This document shows positions 47,315 to 60,158 of a stretch of DNA of 64,000 nt, piece after piece. Source of the DNA: Carex sylvatica (taxonomy: Eukaryota; Streptophyta; Magnoliopsida; Poales; Cyperaceae); assembly GCA_964058845.1 (NCBI GenBank), contig CAXKVR010000025.1:56224-120223 (forward strand). The letters are read 5' to 3'. Within the stretch, counting starts at the first letter, position 1; each line of letters begins with the position of its first letter. The translations under genes were made by a program, and so were the position numbers. The notes below the pieces were generated by a model that was given only the letters and a program-made list of their open reading frames with translations, did not search any database and had not been told where the DNA came from.

Positions 47315-50300
47315 ATGGAGAGAGAAGATCACAAGCCTCTACTCGATGAGGTTTCAATTCTCTAAATTTCTCATTCCCCCCTTTTATTCTCTACGTTTTA
47401 GTCCCTTTTAACAAATTTATCTTTCAATTCAACAAAAGATAAACCATTATATCTAATTCCAATAAATTAACCTTCTTCTGTAGTGGGGTTGTTGCATTTG
47501 TTGTATGATTATTTGAACCACAATTATTTGAATTGCCCAGTTCATGGTTGAAGGAGTAAGAGACCGCTTTCTAAAGATTGTCTGTGCACTTCTCTTGAAA
47601 GATATTGACTTTTGGCTTTTTATGTTTTATGTTTTATGTTTTTCTCGAGTCGGCCATTGATTTTAAATTTTTAATACTTTTTTATTATTTAATTTTTTTA
47701 AACATAGAGTCCTTCATGGAGTTACCATGATAATAACACCTCAGTGGAGGAAGGTAACGCACTTCGCTGGCGCTTAAGAAAAAAGCCTTTTGACTGGAAA
47801 GCTCCGGCAATCATCTTAGGTATGTTTATGGGACCCTTTTTCGTATTGAATATGTAACAGAAAAAAATAGGCATTATGCTTCAATTGAAAGCCACTTTCA
47901 CACCGAAAAGAGAGAAACCTCAAGTAAGAAAGTTGAGCTCTAGAGTTTCACTACTTGCAACAGGAATATTACCTAGAAATTTTTGAGGAATATGTTGATA
48001 GAATATCACTTTTATATGACCCAGATATAAGGACTCAATTTCCATGGTTTGAGGTTCTCATTACCACAGGAATCCTGGTTTAGAGCCCAGTAAATTTTTG
48101 AAGGACCTGATATAAAAAATTTCGAGGTGCAAGTGTAAAAATAGAATTCCTGGCAAATTCAAATAACTTTCTACTCATGCAAAGCCCGTTAGAGAATTAA
48201 GGAAAGCTAAGAAGTTACTTAGTTTGATTAAACTGTAAAGACCAAATTTGCATTTTTTTTAGGGGCCCAACAGCAAACTCTAGTTTTGAAGATGTTATAA
48301 ACTTTTATTTATGCTGTTTGTTTAGGCAAATTATAGTGTACAGATGTTACTTTTTCAACTATTAAACCTTACATATCCTCTAATATAAGAGAACCATTTC
48401 CCCGCCTCTCTGGAGAGAGAGAGTGCGAGGGAGCAAGAATGGAGGAAAAGTTGATGTATATCAGATAAAACAGAAGCCTTTGAACTTGAGAGCACCTGCA
48501 ATAATTTTACTATGTGAGTATTTTGTCCCTGCACATAACAATGGGTGCAATATGTGGGAGTTTCCTTGTTTTTCTCCTTTTCTTTTATTAAATTTTCAGT
48601 CTATGGAGTGTTTAATTATGTTCATTACTACTAAACCAAACCAGTGTGCCTGACCACAAGCTATTGTATCCTGCAACTTTGTCCGTTTTCGAGGTTAAAA
48701 CGCAAAATCACTCAAAAAATAAAATAATCTCCTAATAAATTCCTGTTTTGTGACTTCCTGTAGGATTTGAATTCTTCGAGAGTATAGCATTTGCCGGTAT
48801 TTCTCTGAACTTGGTGGTATATCTCGCTAACGTTCTACACGGGAGTACTGCCTCGAATGCTGCAAATGTGGATACATGGAATGGTACCACTTTTCTGGCA
48901 CCGGTGCTTGGTGCCTTCTTGGCCGACTCGTACTTGGGAAAATACAAGACCATCTTCATTTCTGTTATCCTATATCTTCTCGTACGTCAAATCAAAACTA
49001 TCATATTATCAAAAAAAAAAAAAATAGCGTAAAAAGATCATAACTATTCATCTTTTGTTTACTTAAATCAACTTGTGTGCTGTAACTATGCTACTGGTGC
49101 ATGTCAAGTCTCTATTTGATAAACTGGTAACTGTACCACGCAAGAATACTAGTACGAGAAAATAGCTATCATTCTGCTCGCACTGGTTTATTAACTATAT
49201 AAATTAATTACTGCTGTAACAACCCTTGCAATTTTAAGCTATATCACTGTAACCTCTTCAATTTTGTACCACCGAACAGGGAATGCTAACAATAACTGCA
49301 TCAGCAATGATCCCCTCTCTCCGACCCACCACGTGCATGGGCACGTCATGTCCTGCAGCAACCGAATTCCAGTATGCTGTATTCTTCATCGCATTGTATC
49401 TCATTGCCATTGGAACTGGAGGTGTCAAGTCCGCCTTGATGCCTTTTGGGGCAGATCAATACGACGAAGCAAACCCAGATGAGGCCCAAATGAAGCAATC
49501 ATTTTTTAGTCTATTTTTTGTGGCAATAAATCTTGGGGTTTTCATTGCGGGTACTGTTGTGGTGTGGATACAGCAAAACATTGCATGGGCCCTGGGCTTT
49601 GGTATATCTTTGGCTTCCTTGGTGGTTGCTGCAGTTGGGTTTTTTGTGGGCACGCCTATTTACCGGGTGCAGATGCCAACTGGTAGCCCGTTAAAAAGTG
49701 TTGTGCGGGTATTGATTGTGGCTTTCAAGAAGAGGCATTTGGAGTTGCCGAAGGATAGTGCGCTCTTGTATGAAGGAGAGATGGGGCCAGGAATGGAGAC
49801 GCAATACAAGCTAGAACATACAGATGGGTTCAGGTAGTTTCCAAGTCGTTAACAGTTTTATAGTTTTATTTTAGAAAAGAGAATTTTTTTGGTATTAGTC
49901 GTGCAATAAGAATAGTTAATATCTGCTATTAAGTTTATCTGAATAAGTTTAATTGAATTACATTACCATGCTAGTCAGTTCATACCATTTCAGTACAGTA
50001 ATGTGGAGTGTTGACCTACATGGTAAACAAAAAGTAAAAAAAAAAACAAAAAAAAGCTATATAAAATGTTGAGAACGGGTCTTCATATCATATACAAAAG
50101 AATCAATATATATTGGATTGAATAAATAAAAATGAGCAAACTAAAAGACCATGGTTCTCTAATGCCAGACAAGGGTGTATATGCTAGTCTTATCTAGTTA
50201 ATACAGCTACACCACACTGGTAACACCAAGCGCGAGGTAGAAATTTTTTATGGGGGTTAGTAACGTAAGTATGCAGCTGTAATTGCTACTGGACCTTTTT

Positions 50301-51304
50301 TGGAGTATGGATGTCATTTAGCATCATATTCTATCAAAAAGTTCGCCCATCAATTTTAGATTTATCGACGACATTTGTATATAGAAAAAAAAAAAAAACC
50401 ACATTTATCTGCTGTTGGTAACTTGGTCCATATTTGGTACTTAAATTCTCAATATCATTCATGTTCTGAAAATTACGTCTCCCCCTCCTTTTGGTGCAGT
50501 TGCTTAGACAAGGCTGTGATAATGGCCGAGCCATACTCGACAGACCCCATCCCTGCAACAACCTGGCTGTCTTGCACCGTTACCCAGGTCGAAGAGGTCA
50601 AGATCCTCCTCCGCATGGTCCCGATTTGGGTCACATGCATCTTATACTCAGCCTCCATGTGCCAAACAACAACCACCTTCCTCCAACAAGGCGTCCTGAT
50701 GAACTCCATGGTTGGCTCCCTCTCCATCCCAGCCGCCTCTCTCAGCTCAATTGAAGTTGTTTTCATGATGATCTTTGTCGTTATTCAGGACAAGATCATC
50801 ATCCCTATCTGCCGAAGACATTTCCAGAATCCATCTGGGCTTACTCAGCTTCAGCGCATGGGCATTGGTAGATTCCTAATTATCTTCTCCATGGTTGCGG
50901 CTGCCTGCTTAGAGACCTGGCGCTTGTCCTGTTATAAGGACAAAAAAAGCTTGAGCATTCTCTGGCAGGTGCCGCAGTACTTGATTCTTGCTTGGTCTGA
51001 TGTATTTTGTGGGATTGCGCAACTTGAGTTCTTCTATGGGGAGGCTCCTCGGAGCATGACGAGCGTGTGTTCTGCTTTTTCATTTTTGGCAATTTCTCTT
51101 GGGTATTACTTGAATTCTTTCCTGGTCACTTTTGTTGCATCTGTTACTAAGGTGGATGGTGGCGGTGGGTGGCTCCCAACTGATCTGAACATGGGGCATC
51201 TGGATTATTATTTCTTGCTTTGGGCTGGGATCAGTGTTGTCAATTTTGTGGTGTATGTTGCTCTTTCGAGGAAGTACACTCACAAAAAGACCGTGTTTCA
51301 GTGA
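47315..51304 (+). CDS. NPF (NRT1/PTR family) proton-coupled transporter
   Basis: Twelve-TM major facilitator of the NPF/POT family; members move nitrate, peptides, hormones or other metabolites, and the substrate cannot be read here. Exons: 47315-47350, 47708-47819, 48764-48981, 49280-49833 and 50500-51304, giving 574 residues (usual 550-610). The N-terminus MEREDHKPLLDE is acidic. Diagnostic segments: KAPAIILGFEFFESIAFAG (TM1), NAANVDTWNGTTFLAPVLGA, LADSYLGKYKTI, IAIGTGGVKSALMPFGADQ, FFVAINLGVFIAG, CLDKAV and YPxxxxxTWLSCTVTQVEEVK-like ends of the central loop, then GIAQLEFFYGEAPRSMTS and SFLAISLGYYLNSFL. The proton-coupling ExxER motif reads E52-F-F-E55-S56, with Ser in place of Arg. The subfamily is not decided (NPF5/NPF8-like). 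Intron 2 contains a degenerate duplicate of exon 2. Confidence 0.95.
48414..48513 (+). pseudogene. Degenerate duplicate of NPF exon 2 within intron 2
   Basis: In one frame the segment reads YQIKQKPLNLRAPAIILL, matching exon 2's RKKPFDWKAPAIILG at the same position relative to a GTGAGT donor at 48514. If spliced to exon 3 the last T joins GA and makes an immediate TGA stop, so it cannot encode part of a working protein. It is either a relic of a tandem exon duplication or a poison exon. The upstream acceptor is not clear (CAG at 48459-48462 or GAG near 48430). Confidence 0.6.
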
Positions 51305-52944
51305 ATTGGGAATAAAGTAGGGTCTTAGTTATGCACAATTAAACAATATTTGATTGAATTTGAGACGTTGTTATACTGAATAAGCAGAAATATCCCCATC
51401 CTTTTATTCTACTCTCGTGTAGCATGAAAACTGATACTACAGTTGTATTATGGTCATCATTGTGTATAATATAAAGTTTGTGATGCTTATTGCTGGAACT
51501 CACCCATGTATACTGGTAAATAGAATGCCGAGAATTACATTGATGCCTCTGAAAGATACTACTATTCCAGGATATTTAAAATATATACCCACAGACAACA
51601 CCTAGCATTACCTGACAGTATAATATTACAAAATTACCTCTACTCCAGGATTATGATTGTGAAAACAAATCCAAAGTCTCCTGATAACTCTACACTGATG
51701 GGAATGAGTATCGGTACCAGAATAAAAGGTAAAATTAGGAGCCCCTCCCCCTTTTCATCCGCGGTACAATTTAGTGAGACTCCTATCTGGCAATGCAAAC
51801 TGTATAAAAACCCCAACTTCCAATAAAAAATTTAAGCACTGTAGCGTACTCTTATAAGGAATTCTATTTTCAATAACATTGAAAAGATACTCGATCGATC
51901 GAGTGACAACCATTAATTTTTTTTTTTTTTTTAAATAAAGGCTGTATAAGCCAGATTACCATTATCTAAGAATGTTTACAAATTTACTCTATTTCTCTGA
52001 TAACTAAAAAATTCATTGCTAAAAAACCTCTAGTGATATCAAATATGTTTCGGTCACACACACCCGCATCCTTAATTAGCAATTGGGCAGAACCAACTGT
52101 AACCAGTGGATCTGTAGTTGCAAGGTTTCAACACAAATTACCTCATCAGCAACACAGATATCTCTAAAACACAAAATCCTAACCAAAAACCAGTTTTATC
52201 ATAACAACATATGTCTGACAAAACCGAACCACAAACATCACAATGAATCAGCACACATGCTGTCAACTTATTAAAGCAACTAAACAAAAGTATTAAAACA
52301 AATATTGTAGTTTGTAAAATCAGTCTTTTGTCAATAGTACATTGGTATCGTCCATTATTCCTTCCGGTAATGCTCTAGTGGGAGACAAGTTCTGAAGAGG
52401 AATCATATCAAGGTTCTATAGCATTCACCTGGAAAGCATGTTTTCAGCGCTCTCATACAGCCATGCTTTCACCTATAAATGACTTTCGGAGGAGTTTGAA
52501 CAACATGATAGGATGAGCGGAAATCACGAGAAAGGAGAGTGGCTCACAAGGCAAGGTCCTGCATCAGCTGATTAAAGTAGTTGCTTACAATTGTGAGAGA
52601 GCAGTAGTCGATGTGGTTCAATCGTCCTGCTTAAAATGCCAATTTGTAAGATTTGGTGTCAAACATCACCTGATGCGTTGTATTAATTTTTTATTTTTCC
52701 GGTTTCTTTTGCCACAACCATTAAATTTCCAATCCCATTAAATTAAATCAGGAAACCCCATTATTTGATTTCAGCAATGAAATGAAATGGGCAATAGCCT
52801 GTTTTGAAAAAAAAAGAAAAAAAAAAACACAATCAGGGATCAGGGAACCGCTCCTGAAAAGAAGTATTTCGTATAAGGGTACAGACTAGTGACAAAATAT
52901 GTATTTGAACGGTTCCTGAAGATATTCATTTTGGGTCTTAACTC
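51305..52944. other. Intergenic between NPF and V-ATPase H
   Basis: It starts with the NPF 3' UTR. A small inverted pair GGAAAGCATG (near 52432) / CATGCTTTC (near 52463) lies in a less AT-rich block (52340-52620). I looked for an snoRNA or miRNA there and could not identify one. A CGATCGATCGAG run occurs near 51891. Confidence 0.5.
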
Positions 52945-52994
52945 TTAACCATTGAAATCATCATCTAATAATTTGTTTCTTCCTTGGCAGCCCA

Positions 52995-53136
52995 AAATAG
53001 TACACAAGCGCCAAGCGGCCTGTGTACTATTTCTCTTCTTTCTTCTAAAAAATACATTCTGTTCCCAATTTCCTCATCTCCTCGTCTCGTCTGTCCCCAT
53101 TTCATCTCATCTCATCTCATCTCATCTCATCTCGAT
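52995..53136 (+). promoter_or_regulatory. V-ATPase H upstream/leader: 12-bp hairpin and ATCTC pentamer repeat
   Basis: A perfect 12-bp stem (AAATAGTACACA at 52995-53006 and its inverse at 53021-53032) encloses the GC-rich loop AGCGCCAAGCGGCC. Seventy bases further on, CATCT pentamers repeat about seven times (53102-53135). Both sit within 420 bases of the start codon, probably in promoter or 5' UTR DNA. Confidence 0.55.
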
Positions 53137-53408
53137 CCCTTCACAAAAATCACATCCAATTCACCAGCGGCAACACCTGACAAATTTTCCCGACTCGAAG
53201 TTTCTATCCGATTTTATCCTAAATAAAAAAAATAAAATAGATTTTCAATTTCAATTTTCAACGGCTCACGAACAATTATCTGTTTCCTTTGCTGTTCCTG
53301 CAGTCAAAATAAATAGATCAGATCATCCTTTCTGTGATAATTTTTTCTCGGGTTTAGATCTAAAGGCGCTCAATTTAGAGTTCAGTTTGAAGGTTGACTT
53401 CCATTGCT

Positions 53409-56400
53409 ATGGATCGCGCTGAGCTCACAACAGAACAGGTCGGTCATCTGTTTCAATTTTCTTTTGGATTACAAACATAGTAGCATACTGATAGTCTGAT
53501 ACAATAAGTGGAGGTGGTGGGTTGGGTTAGACTCCATTTAGGATGGCACCAGTTAGTTCCTTCTGAATATACACATGTACATTCATCTGGAGACAATATA
53601 TGTGATTGATTAAATTACAAAAATAATATATTTGGGGTTGTTAGTAGCTTTTTCAATGCTTGCATTTTCTTTTATATTGTTTTGTTTTATGCAATTGCAA
53701 CTACTGTAGGGGTAAAAAATAAAAAAATTGGATTGTCATGATTAAAATTAAATCAATAAATTAGAATTGTATTTGGATTGTGATATCACTATCTTTAAGT
53801 GTATCCCATCTCTGTTTTGTGAGACTCGTGGAATTGCCACCAAGATAATTCGGGATTGCCGCTTCTTATGGCATGGCCATGGAAGTGACTGATGATAATT
53901 CCATTGATATCCAGCAGTAACTTGTCAGAAATAATAATTTGGTTGGATATATGTTGAAGAACAAATTGGATAGATAATGGGAAGAGGAATTAAAAGTGCA
54001 AGTGTTGGGAAGTAATTTGTAAGCCAAATAATGAAGTTTTGGCTTTGACAGAACTCTTGCTATGTGCGAGAGTATGTGTAGGAGTGAATCAATTGCCAAA
54101 GTGTAAATAGTATTCATAAGTTCATAACAACCAGTCGGTTCTCTAGGTTCTTGAGATGCCAACTTATTCTAGCGTGCATACTCCAGTGAAAAGGTACCAA
54201 TCAAATAATGAGATAAGTATCAGTGACCTCAATTTTCTTCAACTGTACAAGATGTTAAGAACTGGAATTTACAATTTAACCCTCAGAGTTCAAAATAAAT
54301 ATAAGTAATTCAAACAAATTATGTTATTGTCAATCAAAGGGAGATAATTAAAAAATGAATTGAAATAGAAAATTTGAGTTTTCTAATTTAAATTTCAATT
54401 CTACCTGTCCAGTTCGTGTAATCTAGTAAATACCAGCATCCCAGAAAATTTCCAATGGCACCGGTCTGTTCCATTTGAAGATATGATCGTCTTGGGTTTT
54501 TGCTACATATCACCTGTTTTTTTCTTTGGTGCTCGAAGCCTTCCTTTTGAATTTCATGCTAACATGTAGCTTGTGCCTTCACCAATGCCAGATTGTCTAT
54601 CACAAATAAATAATTAAAGCGCTTTGGCATTAGCTACTTTTTCCTTAGGTTGATTTCCTCATAATGTTTGTTAGTACTATTTTGATTGTTAATTAATATT
54701 TCCTTTTGGATTTTTGAAGGTGCTGAAGAGGGACATACCATGGGAGACATACATGTCAACAAAGCTCATCACTAGCACATGTCTCCAGTTGCTTCGCCGA
54801 TACGACAAAAGACCTGAAAGCCAGAGAGCTTCTTTGCTTGAGGATGTGAGTTTTGTTTTCTGCTGAGGTTCATTTAGGGCATGACACATTGATTTTGCTT
54901 AAGGTCAAATTGAGTCTTGATTGAGCCTAATCACACAATATAGTTTAACGACAAAGTTGGCTTAAAGTCTTGTTCAGTTAGGGAAATGAGGGTCAATTTG
55001 AGCTTAAATACAAATGTACCATATATGAGAATCCAGGGCGATTAAATAGGGAAAAAATGTAGCGAATAAATTCTGACTCCATAGGTACATAATTGTTAAT
55101 TTTTAACTCAATATTTTCAGGATGGACCTGCGTATGTTAGAGTTTTTGTGAACCTCCTAAGAAATATTTCTAAGGAAGAGACTGTGGAGTATGTGCTAGC
55201 ACTCATTGATGACATGCTCGCAGGTGATTACTAGTGCTAAGGCCAAATGGACTATTTTACAGTATTGAATATTGCTTTTTGACCCATCAATGGAAAGTTA
55301 AATACTAAAGTTAGTTTTCTGAATTCCAGTTAGGTTCTAGAGATTTTGAAATTCAAATTTTGCCCAGAATAAGTGCACAATTCTTATATTGTTCACCACT
55401 GGCACTCTACATGGCTACTTACTATAGCATGGTACCTGTTTAAATAATTAATTTCAACTGGTCCTATGTTTTTTTTTTTTTCCAAATCAAAACTCAAGCA
55501 AGTGGTCTCACACTTTCCTGGACTACAACAAGTACTGATCTTGTGCCTGCAGGTTTACTAAACAGCAAGGTTGTTATAAATTTGCTTATCTAATCCTTTT
55601 CTTAATTTTTTTAGCAAACCCTAAGCGAGCCAGATTGTTTCACGATAAATCCCTCTCAGATGAAGATACATACGACCCTTTCCTAAGGTGCCTTTTTTTT
55701 TTTTTTTTAAATTCAGTTCTTTCAGGCGATTGATGCCAATTTTTTTCAAAATTGGTGGTTTAAGTTATTCTAATACCAGTCCATACATCGGATGAAGCAA
55801 TGGAAAGATGATCTTTTAAAACTGTAGCAAGAAATAACTCCAGGAGCTATACTTATTTCTTATTTTAATTATGCATGATACATCATAGGTTTATAAGATG
55901 CATTGATGATAAACTAGTGTATATAATGATTTTATTGAATAATTTCTTTGATAATATTTACAGGTTATTATGGAAAGGTAATTGGTTCATACAGGAAAAG
56001 AGTTGTAAAATTCTGTCAACAATAGTGAGGTAATAACATATTTTTCTCTTCTATTCCACCCTTTGTAGCTTCTACCTCTCTACATTTACTCTACGGAGTG
56101 TCTTAATTTCACTTACTTTTTTTCTAACTTCTCACATTTCAGCATGCGCCCAAAAGTTCAAAATGGTATGATGCCGAATGGGGAATCATCAGGTTCAAAA
56201 AGCAAACTCACCACAATTCATGATGTGCTAAGGGGTCTTGTAGACTGGCTTTGCTCTCAGGTTAGATATTTCTCTTTTTAGTTTCATGTTCCTGTATGCA
56301 TCTTCTGTAAGCATGTTATTTGGAGAATCTTTTCTTTTTCTTTTTTTACTTTTTGCTAACTATGTCAAGCTGTACATTGTGGAGTATGGGCGATATGCAA

Positions 56401-59366
56401 AACATGATGCTAGCAACTATAATGTCATGTCTACCTGTATCAGCCGAGACAATATCCTTTACCTGTTCTTATGGTTTTCTCAAAACATGCCAAATACCTC
56501 CTTGTTCCTGCCTGTCTGTCTCTACATGAGTGTGAAGAAAAATGCAAAAGTTTGTTTTAAAAAAATGTTATAGGAGGGTCGTTAGTGGTATGTTTCTGTT
56601 TATGTTGCAGCAGATATGAATATTTTTCTTGCTTTAAACAGTTGAGGAACCCATCACATCCCACACGATCTGTACCTATTGCAATAAACTGCCTCGCAAC
56701 TCTTCTAAGAGAGGCATCGGTTCGTTCTCTGTTTGTGCAAGCTGACGGCGTGAAGTTGCTGATTCCTCTGATCTCTCCTGCCTCCAATCAGCAGTCTATT
56801 CAGGTGCAATTAATATAGACTTCATCTTTTTTTCAGTGTTTTGAGGTTCTCTGGTTTATCTACAAGCAAAATAATCGAATGCCAGTCATAATTTAAGTCA
56901 ACTCCATGATTTTATATAATACTTCTGTATAAGTTCACTACACCTTGCTGACCAGGATGTAAAAGTCACAGTTGTATGCTCTTTTTTGATGCAGCTTCTT
57001 TATGAAACATGCTTATGCATCTGGCTGTTGTCATTCTTTGAACCAGCCATTGACTACCTGTCAACTACTCGGGTCACGCCGAGGCTTGTGGATGTGGTCA
57101 AGGGATCCACTAAAGAGAAGGTGAGACATCTTGTTTAGTCAATTGTCTACTGATAACTAGTAGTTGGATAAGAGAACCAATTCAATTACTGACCTGATCT
57201 AGGCCCTTTTGTCTTCTTGTTATTACTAAATGATCAGTATTTAAGGCTTAAACATGTTTGACTGAAGCTTGACATACAGTTATGACAATATGGTTTAGTT
57301 GAAACTTAAAATGAAATGTAGTTGTGACATCTATTGTGCTAAGATACATAGAACAAAAGTTGGGATGCTAATCGTTGGTTCAGCACCAACTTTATACTGT
57401 CAATATGGTGAATCTTGGTTCACATCAGGTCCAATTTCCACTGAACCAGATGCATCGGTACTTTGATCTGCTTCATTAATGAACAAATAATGCAATGGGA
57501 TTTTAAAGAGATTATGTTTTCACTTTGAAGGTTATTAGAGTCGTTGTGCTAACCTTCAGAAATCTAATTCCAAAGAGTGCATTTGCGGCCCAAATGATCG
57601 ACCTCGGTTTGCCGCAAATTGTTCAAAGCCTTAAAGCACGGGCTTTGAGTGATGAGGTAACTACTAATCTTCTACTTGAAATCCTTTTTAATTCACTTGT
57701 TCAAGCGCAGCTGCCTAGCAAATCTGAAATTTTTTTTTGCTGCCTAATGCCTTTTCAATCCCCCTTACTCAATGGATGAGTGGCAAATGAGGGCTGTGTC
57801 ATTTGGAAATAGGGAAAACTGGAAAAGGATGAAGCATCTGGGGGGTTTAGAGTGGGGACACCCTTATGTAGGCAGTTTGATTGTGTGTATTCAGTTTTGT
57901 TGTTGGATTGAGGTTTTTTAGCTGTCAAAAAGTTTGTTTTTTCATTAGACTTCCCTATTTATATTTGCATTCAGAACTTCGTTCTTTTTTAAGTCAACCA
58001 GTCAGCTAAAGCTCAAGGTGCACAATCAAATTGTCATGGATAGAGTTCTTTCTTTGATTCTGGATTTGAGAGATCGTTTTGAATGTTTGCAGATATACAT
58101 GGGACATTCCTTTTGTTATACAGGGATATAATTAGAATTTTTGTAACTAATATTGAATTTCAAATGAATTTGATGGCTTCAATACACCTATCTTTTATGT
58201 ACATTATGAATAAATTTCTGGAACGTAGGATTTGTTGGAAGCACTTAATCAGCTAGAGGTAGGGCTTAAAGACAACATCAAACGTCTAAGCTCCTTCGAC
58301 AAGTACAAGCAACAAGTCCTTTTAGGGCACCTTGACTGGTCTGCAATGCACAAAGACCCAGGATTTTGGCGTGAGAATATTAGTAATTTTGAAGAGAATG
58401 ATTTTCAGGTATTACAATGGCAATTTGTCGGGCCACAGTTGCAAAATCTCTCTTATTTTCTTTCATTTGTATTTTTATTCTTTTGGTGCCCTATTCTTTA
58501 GTGACATCTTATACACTATTGCAAGCTGAGGTATAATATTCGAGCTCCACCTAGTATAAAAACAAAAGCCTTATCCAATTTATTAGTTTCCCTGTTACGT
58601 CAGAAACGGTAATATATAACCCTTAGCTTTGGATCATGATGAGAAAAAAGAATGACAAAGATTATGTTTGGTGTTCATATAGTACCAAAGCAAACATTAA
58701 TGTATGTGCCGGTGCAAGTACAATGATGAGAGAAAAAAAAAATGGCAGAATGATGATGATTTTTTCTGTACACCAGTACAAAGCATACAAGGATGCTTTA
58801 CCAATATACCTTTTTTATAATACATACCCTGGTATTTGCTTATATACCTTCTCATGTGAGACTACACGATGATCATGAACTGTCTTGATGGTGGTTCTTT
58901 TCAAGGTTCAGTGTGGCTCTAGTGCGTCAACCCCTGATTGCCCATATATATATTTTGGTGCATGTACCTAACTGTTTGATAGGTTTTTTTTTTTTTGTGA
59001 ACTTCAGCTGCTCTGTTTCTGAAATGTTAGATATTTCATTAACAATTACAAAGTTCTGCCTACACATAACAATCTGCAGGAGTTGGCTTTTTTTATTTAT
59101 CTATGATTTATACTCAGGTTCTGCGAGTTTTAATGACAATCCTGGACACCTCGTCGGACCCAACAGCATTGGCTGTTGCCTGTTACGACCTTTCGCAGTT
59201 CATCCAGTATCACCCAGGTGGGCGCATTGTGGCATCAAACCTAAAGGCAAAGGAACGAGTGATGAAGCTCATGAACCATGACAATGGTGAGGTGAGAAAG
59301 AACGCTCTCGTGTGTGTGCAGAGGCTCTTTCTTGGTGCCAAGTATGCCAGCTTCCTGCAGGCTTAA
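53409..59366 (+). CDS. V-type proton ATPase subunit H
   Basis: Regulatory subunit H of the V1 sector of the vacuolar proton pump. It links V1 to Vo and restrains ATP hydrolysis by free V1. Exons: 53409-53438, 54720-54845, 55121-55223, 55615-55687, 55964-56029, 56143-56260, 56642-56803, 56995-57120, 57531-57656, 58229-58408 and 59118-59366. All are GT-AG and in frame, giving 452 residues (Arabidopsis VHA-H about 441). The fold is armadillo/HEAT-like helical repeats. Hallmarks: [93 protein letters not shown], SPxFWREN-like [20 protein letters not shown], and the C-terminal [35 protein letters not shown]. The start is supported by a 10-codon first exon typical of the family. Complete; no anomalies. 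Confidence 0.98.
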
Positions 59367-60049
59367 TAAAAACAAGCTCATGTTATTTATATGTATGTAT
59401 ATGTCTTTGTCCAATAATAATGCTTAATTTTGATTACGAAGCGCTGTGTTGCATATTTTTTGCTTGTATTGCATTGGCGTTCCCTTGGCCTTGTGTTATG
59501 TTTTGTTAATGGTGAAATTAGGCTTCCTTCAATCTGGGAATGAACAGGAACTTGAGAGTCTTTCTCATTTTTTGTTCTTTAATTCATGATAGATATGTGT
59601 ACGGATGGGTGATAACTTGATATATTCCTCCTTGGGCATGTAATAAAATCTTACAATTTTATTAGAATTTAATGTGGTTGTGCTAATATGATTTATGTTA
59701 TCGATTTCGAGATTGCAAGACATAATTTGTTGTTTGTTTGTAGTTGTATTCTGCCATATTGGTAATATAATTTATTTAATGTGGTTGTACGTATGTATGA
59801 ATTATGATGAGTAGCAGTTGCCTACTGCTGGTAAGATGTCCCTGCTATTCCAATCAGGACGGTCCATGCTAAATTGGATCAAATCGGACGGTGTAGATTT
59901 AAATAAATAAGATTTACTCTGAGTCAGTCAATTCTAGCAAGCAGCAATTAAGCGATTGAGTGGATAGAGCGGTAAGTTGTTTCTCTATCTATTCTCGCTG
60001 CTTTGCTTCGTAGTCGTCTACTCTCGTAGCGAGTAGAGACTTCCATGTC
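59367..60049. other. Short spacer between V-ATPase H and the KDPG aldolase gene
   Basis: It holds the V-ATPase H 3' UTR and the next gene's promoter. No other gene seen. The two genes are transcribed in the same direction with under 700 bases between coding parts. Confidence 0.6.
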
Positions 60050-60158
60050 ATGGAAGGGGAAGGGGGGAAGGCCATCCTCTCCATTTGTCGCTCAGCCTTT
60101 AGGCCTTTCTCTCCAGTTCATAGTTGCCATTACAAGTCTCGTCCCCCTCTGGCTCTGA
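60045..60158 (+). other. uORF overlapping the KDPG aldolase start
   Basis: The first ATG (60045) is five bases upstream of the main ATG (60050), in a different frame. It opens a 37-codon frame ending TGA at 60156-60158, inside exon 1. The main ATG has G at -3 and G at +4 (GTCATGG), the better context. The upstream ATG has T at -3. Leaky scanning would be needed if the transcript includes both. Confidence 0.5.

Noticed and set aside
52340..52620. Candidate snoRNA or miRNA gene in a less AT-rich block
   Set aside because: Only a 9-bp stem (GAAAGCATG / CATGCTTTC) was found, with no C/D or H/ACA boxes and no known plant miRNA sequence.
53866..54162. 98-codon minus-strand frame in V-ATPase H intron 1
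   Set aside because: Lies in an intron on the opposite strand, with no recognisable domain.
56286..56573. 95-codon plus-strand frame in V-ATPase H intron 6
   Set aside because: It is intron sequence between two well-supported exons; composition is not protein-like.
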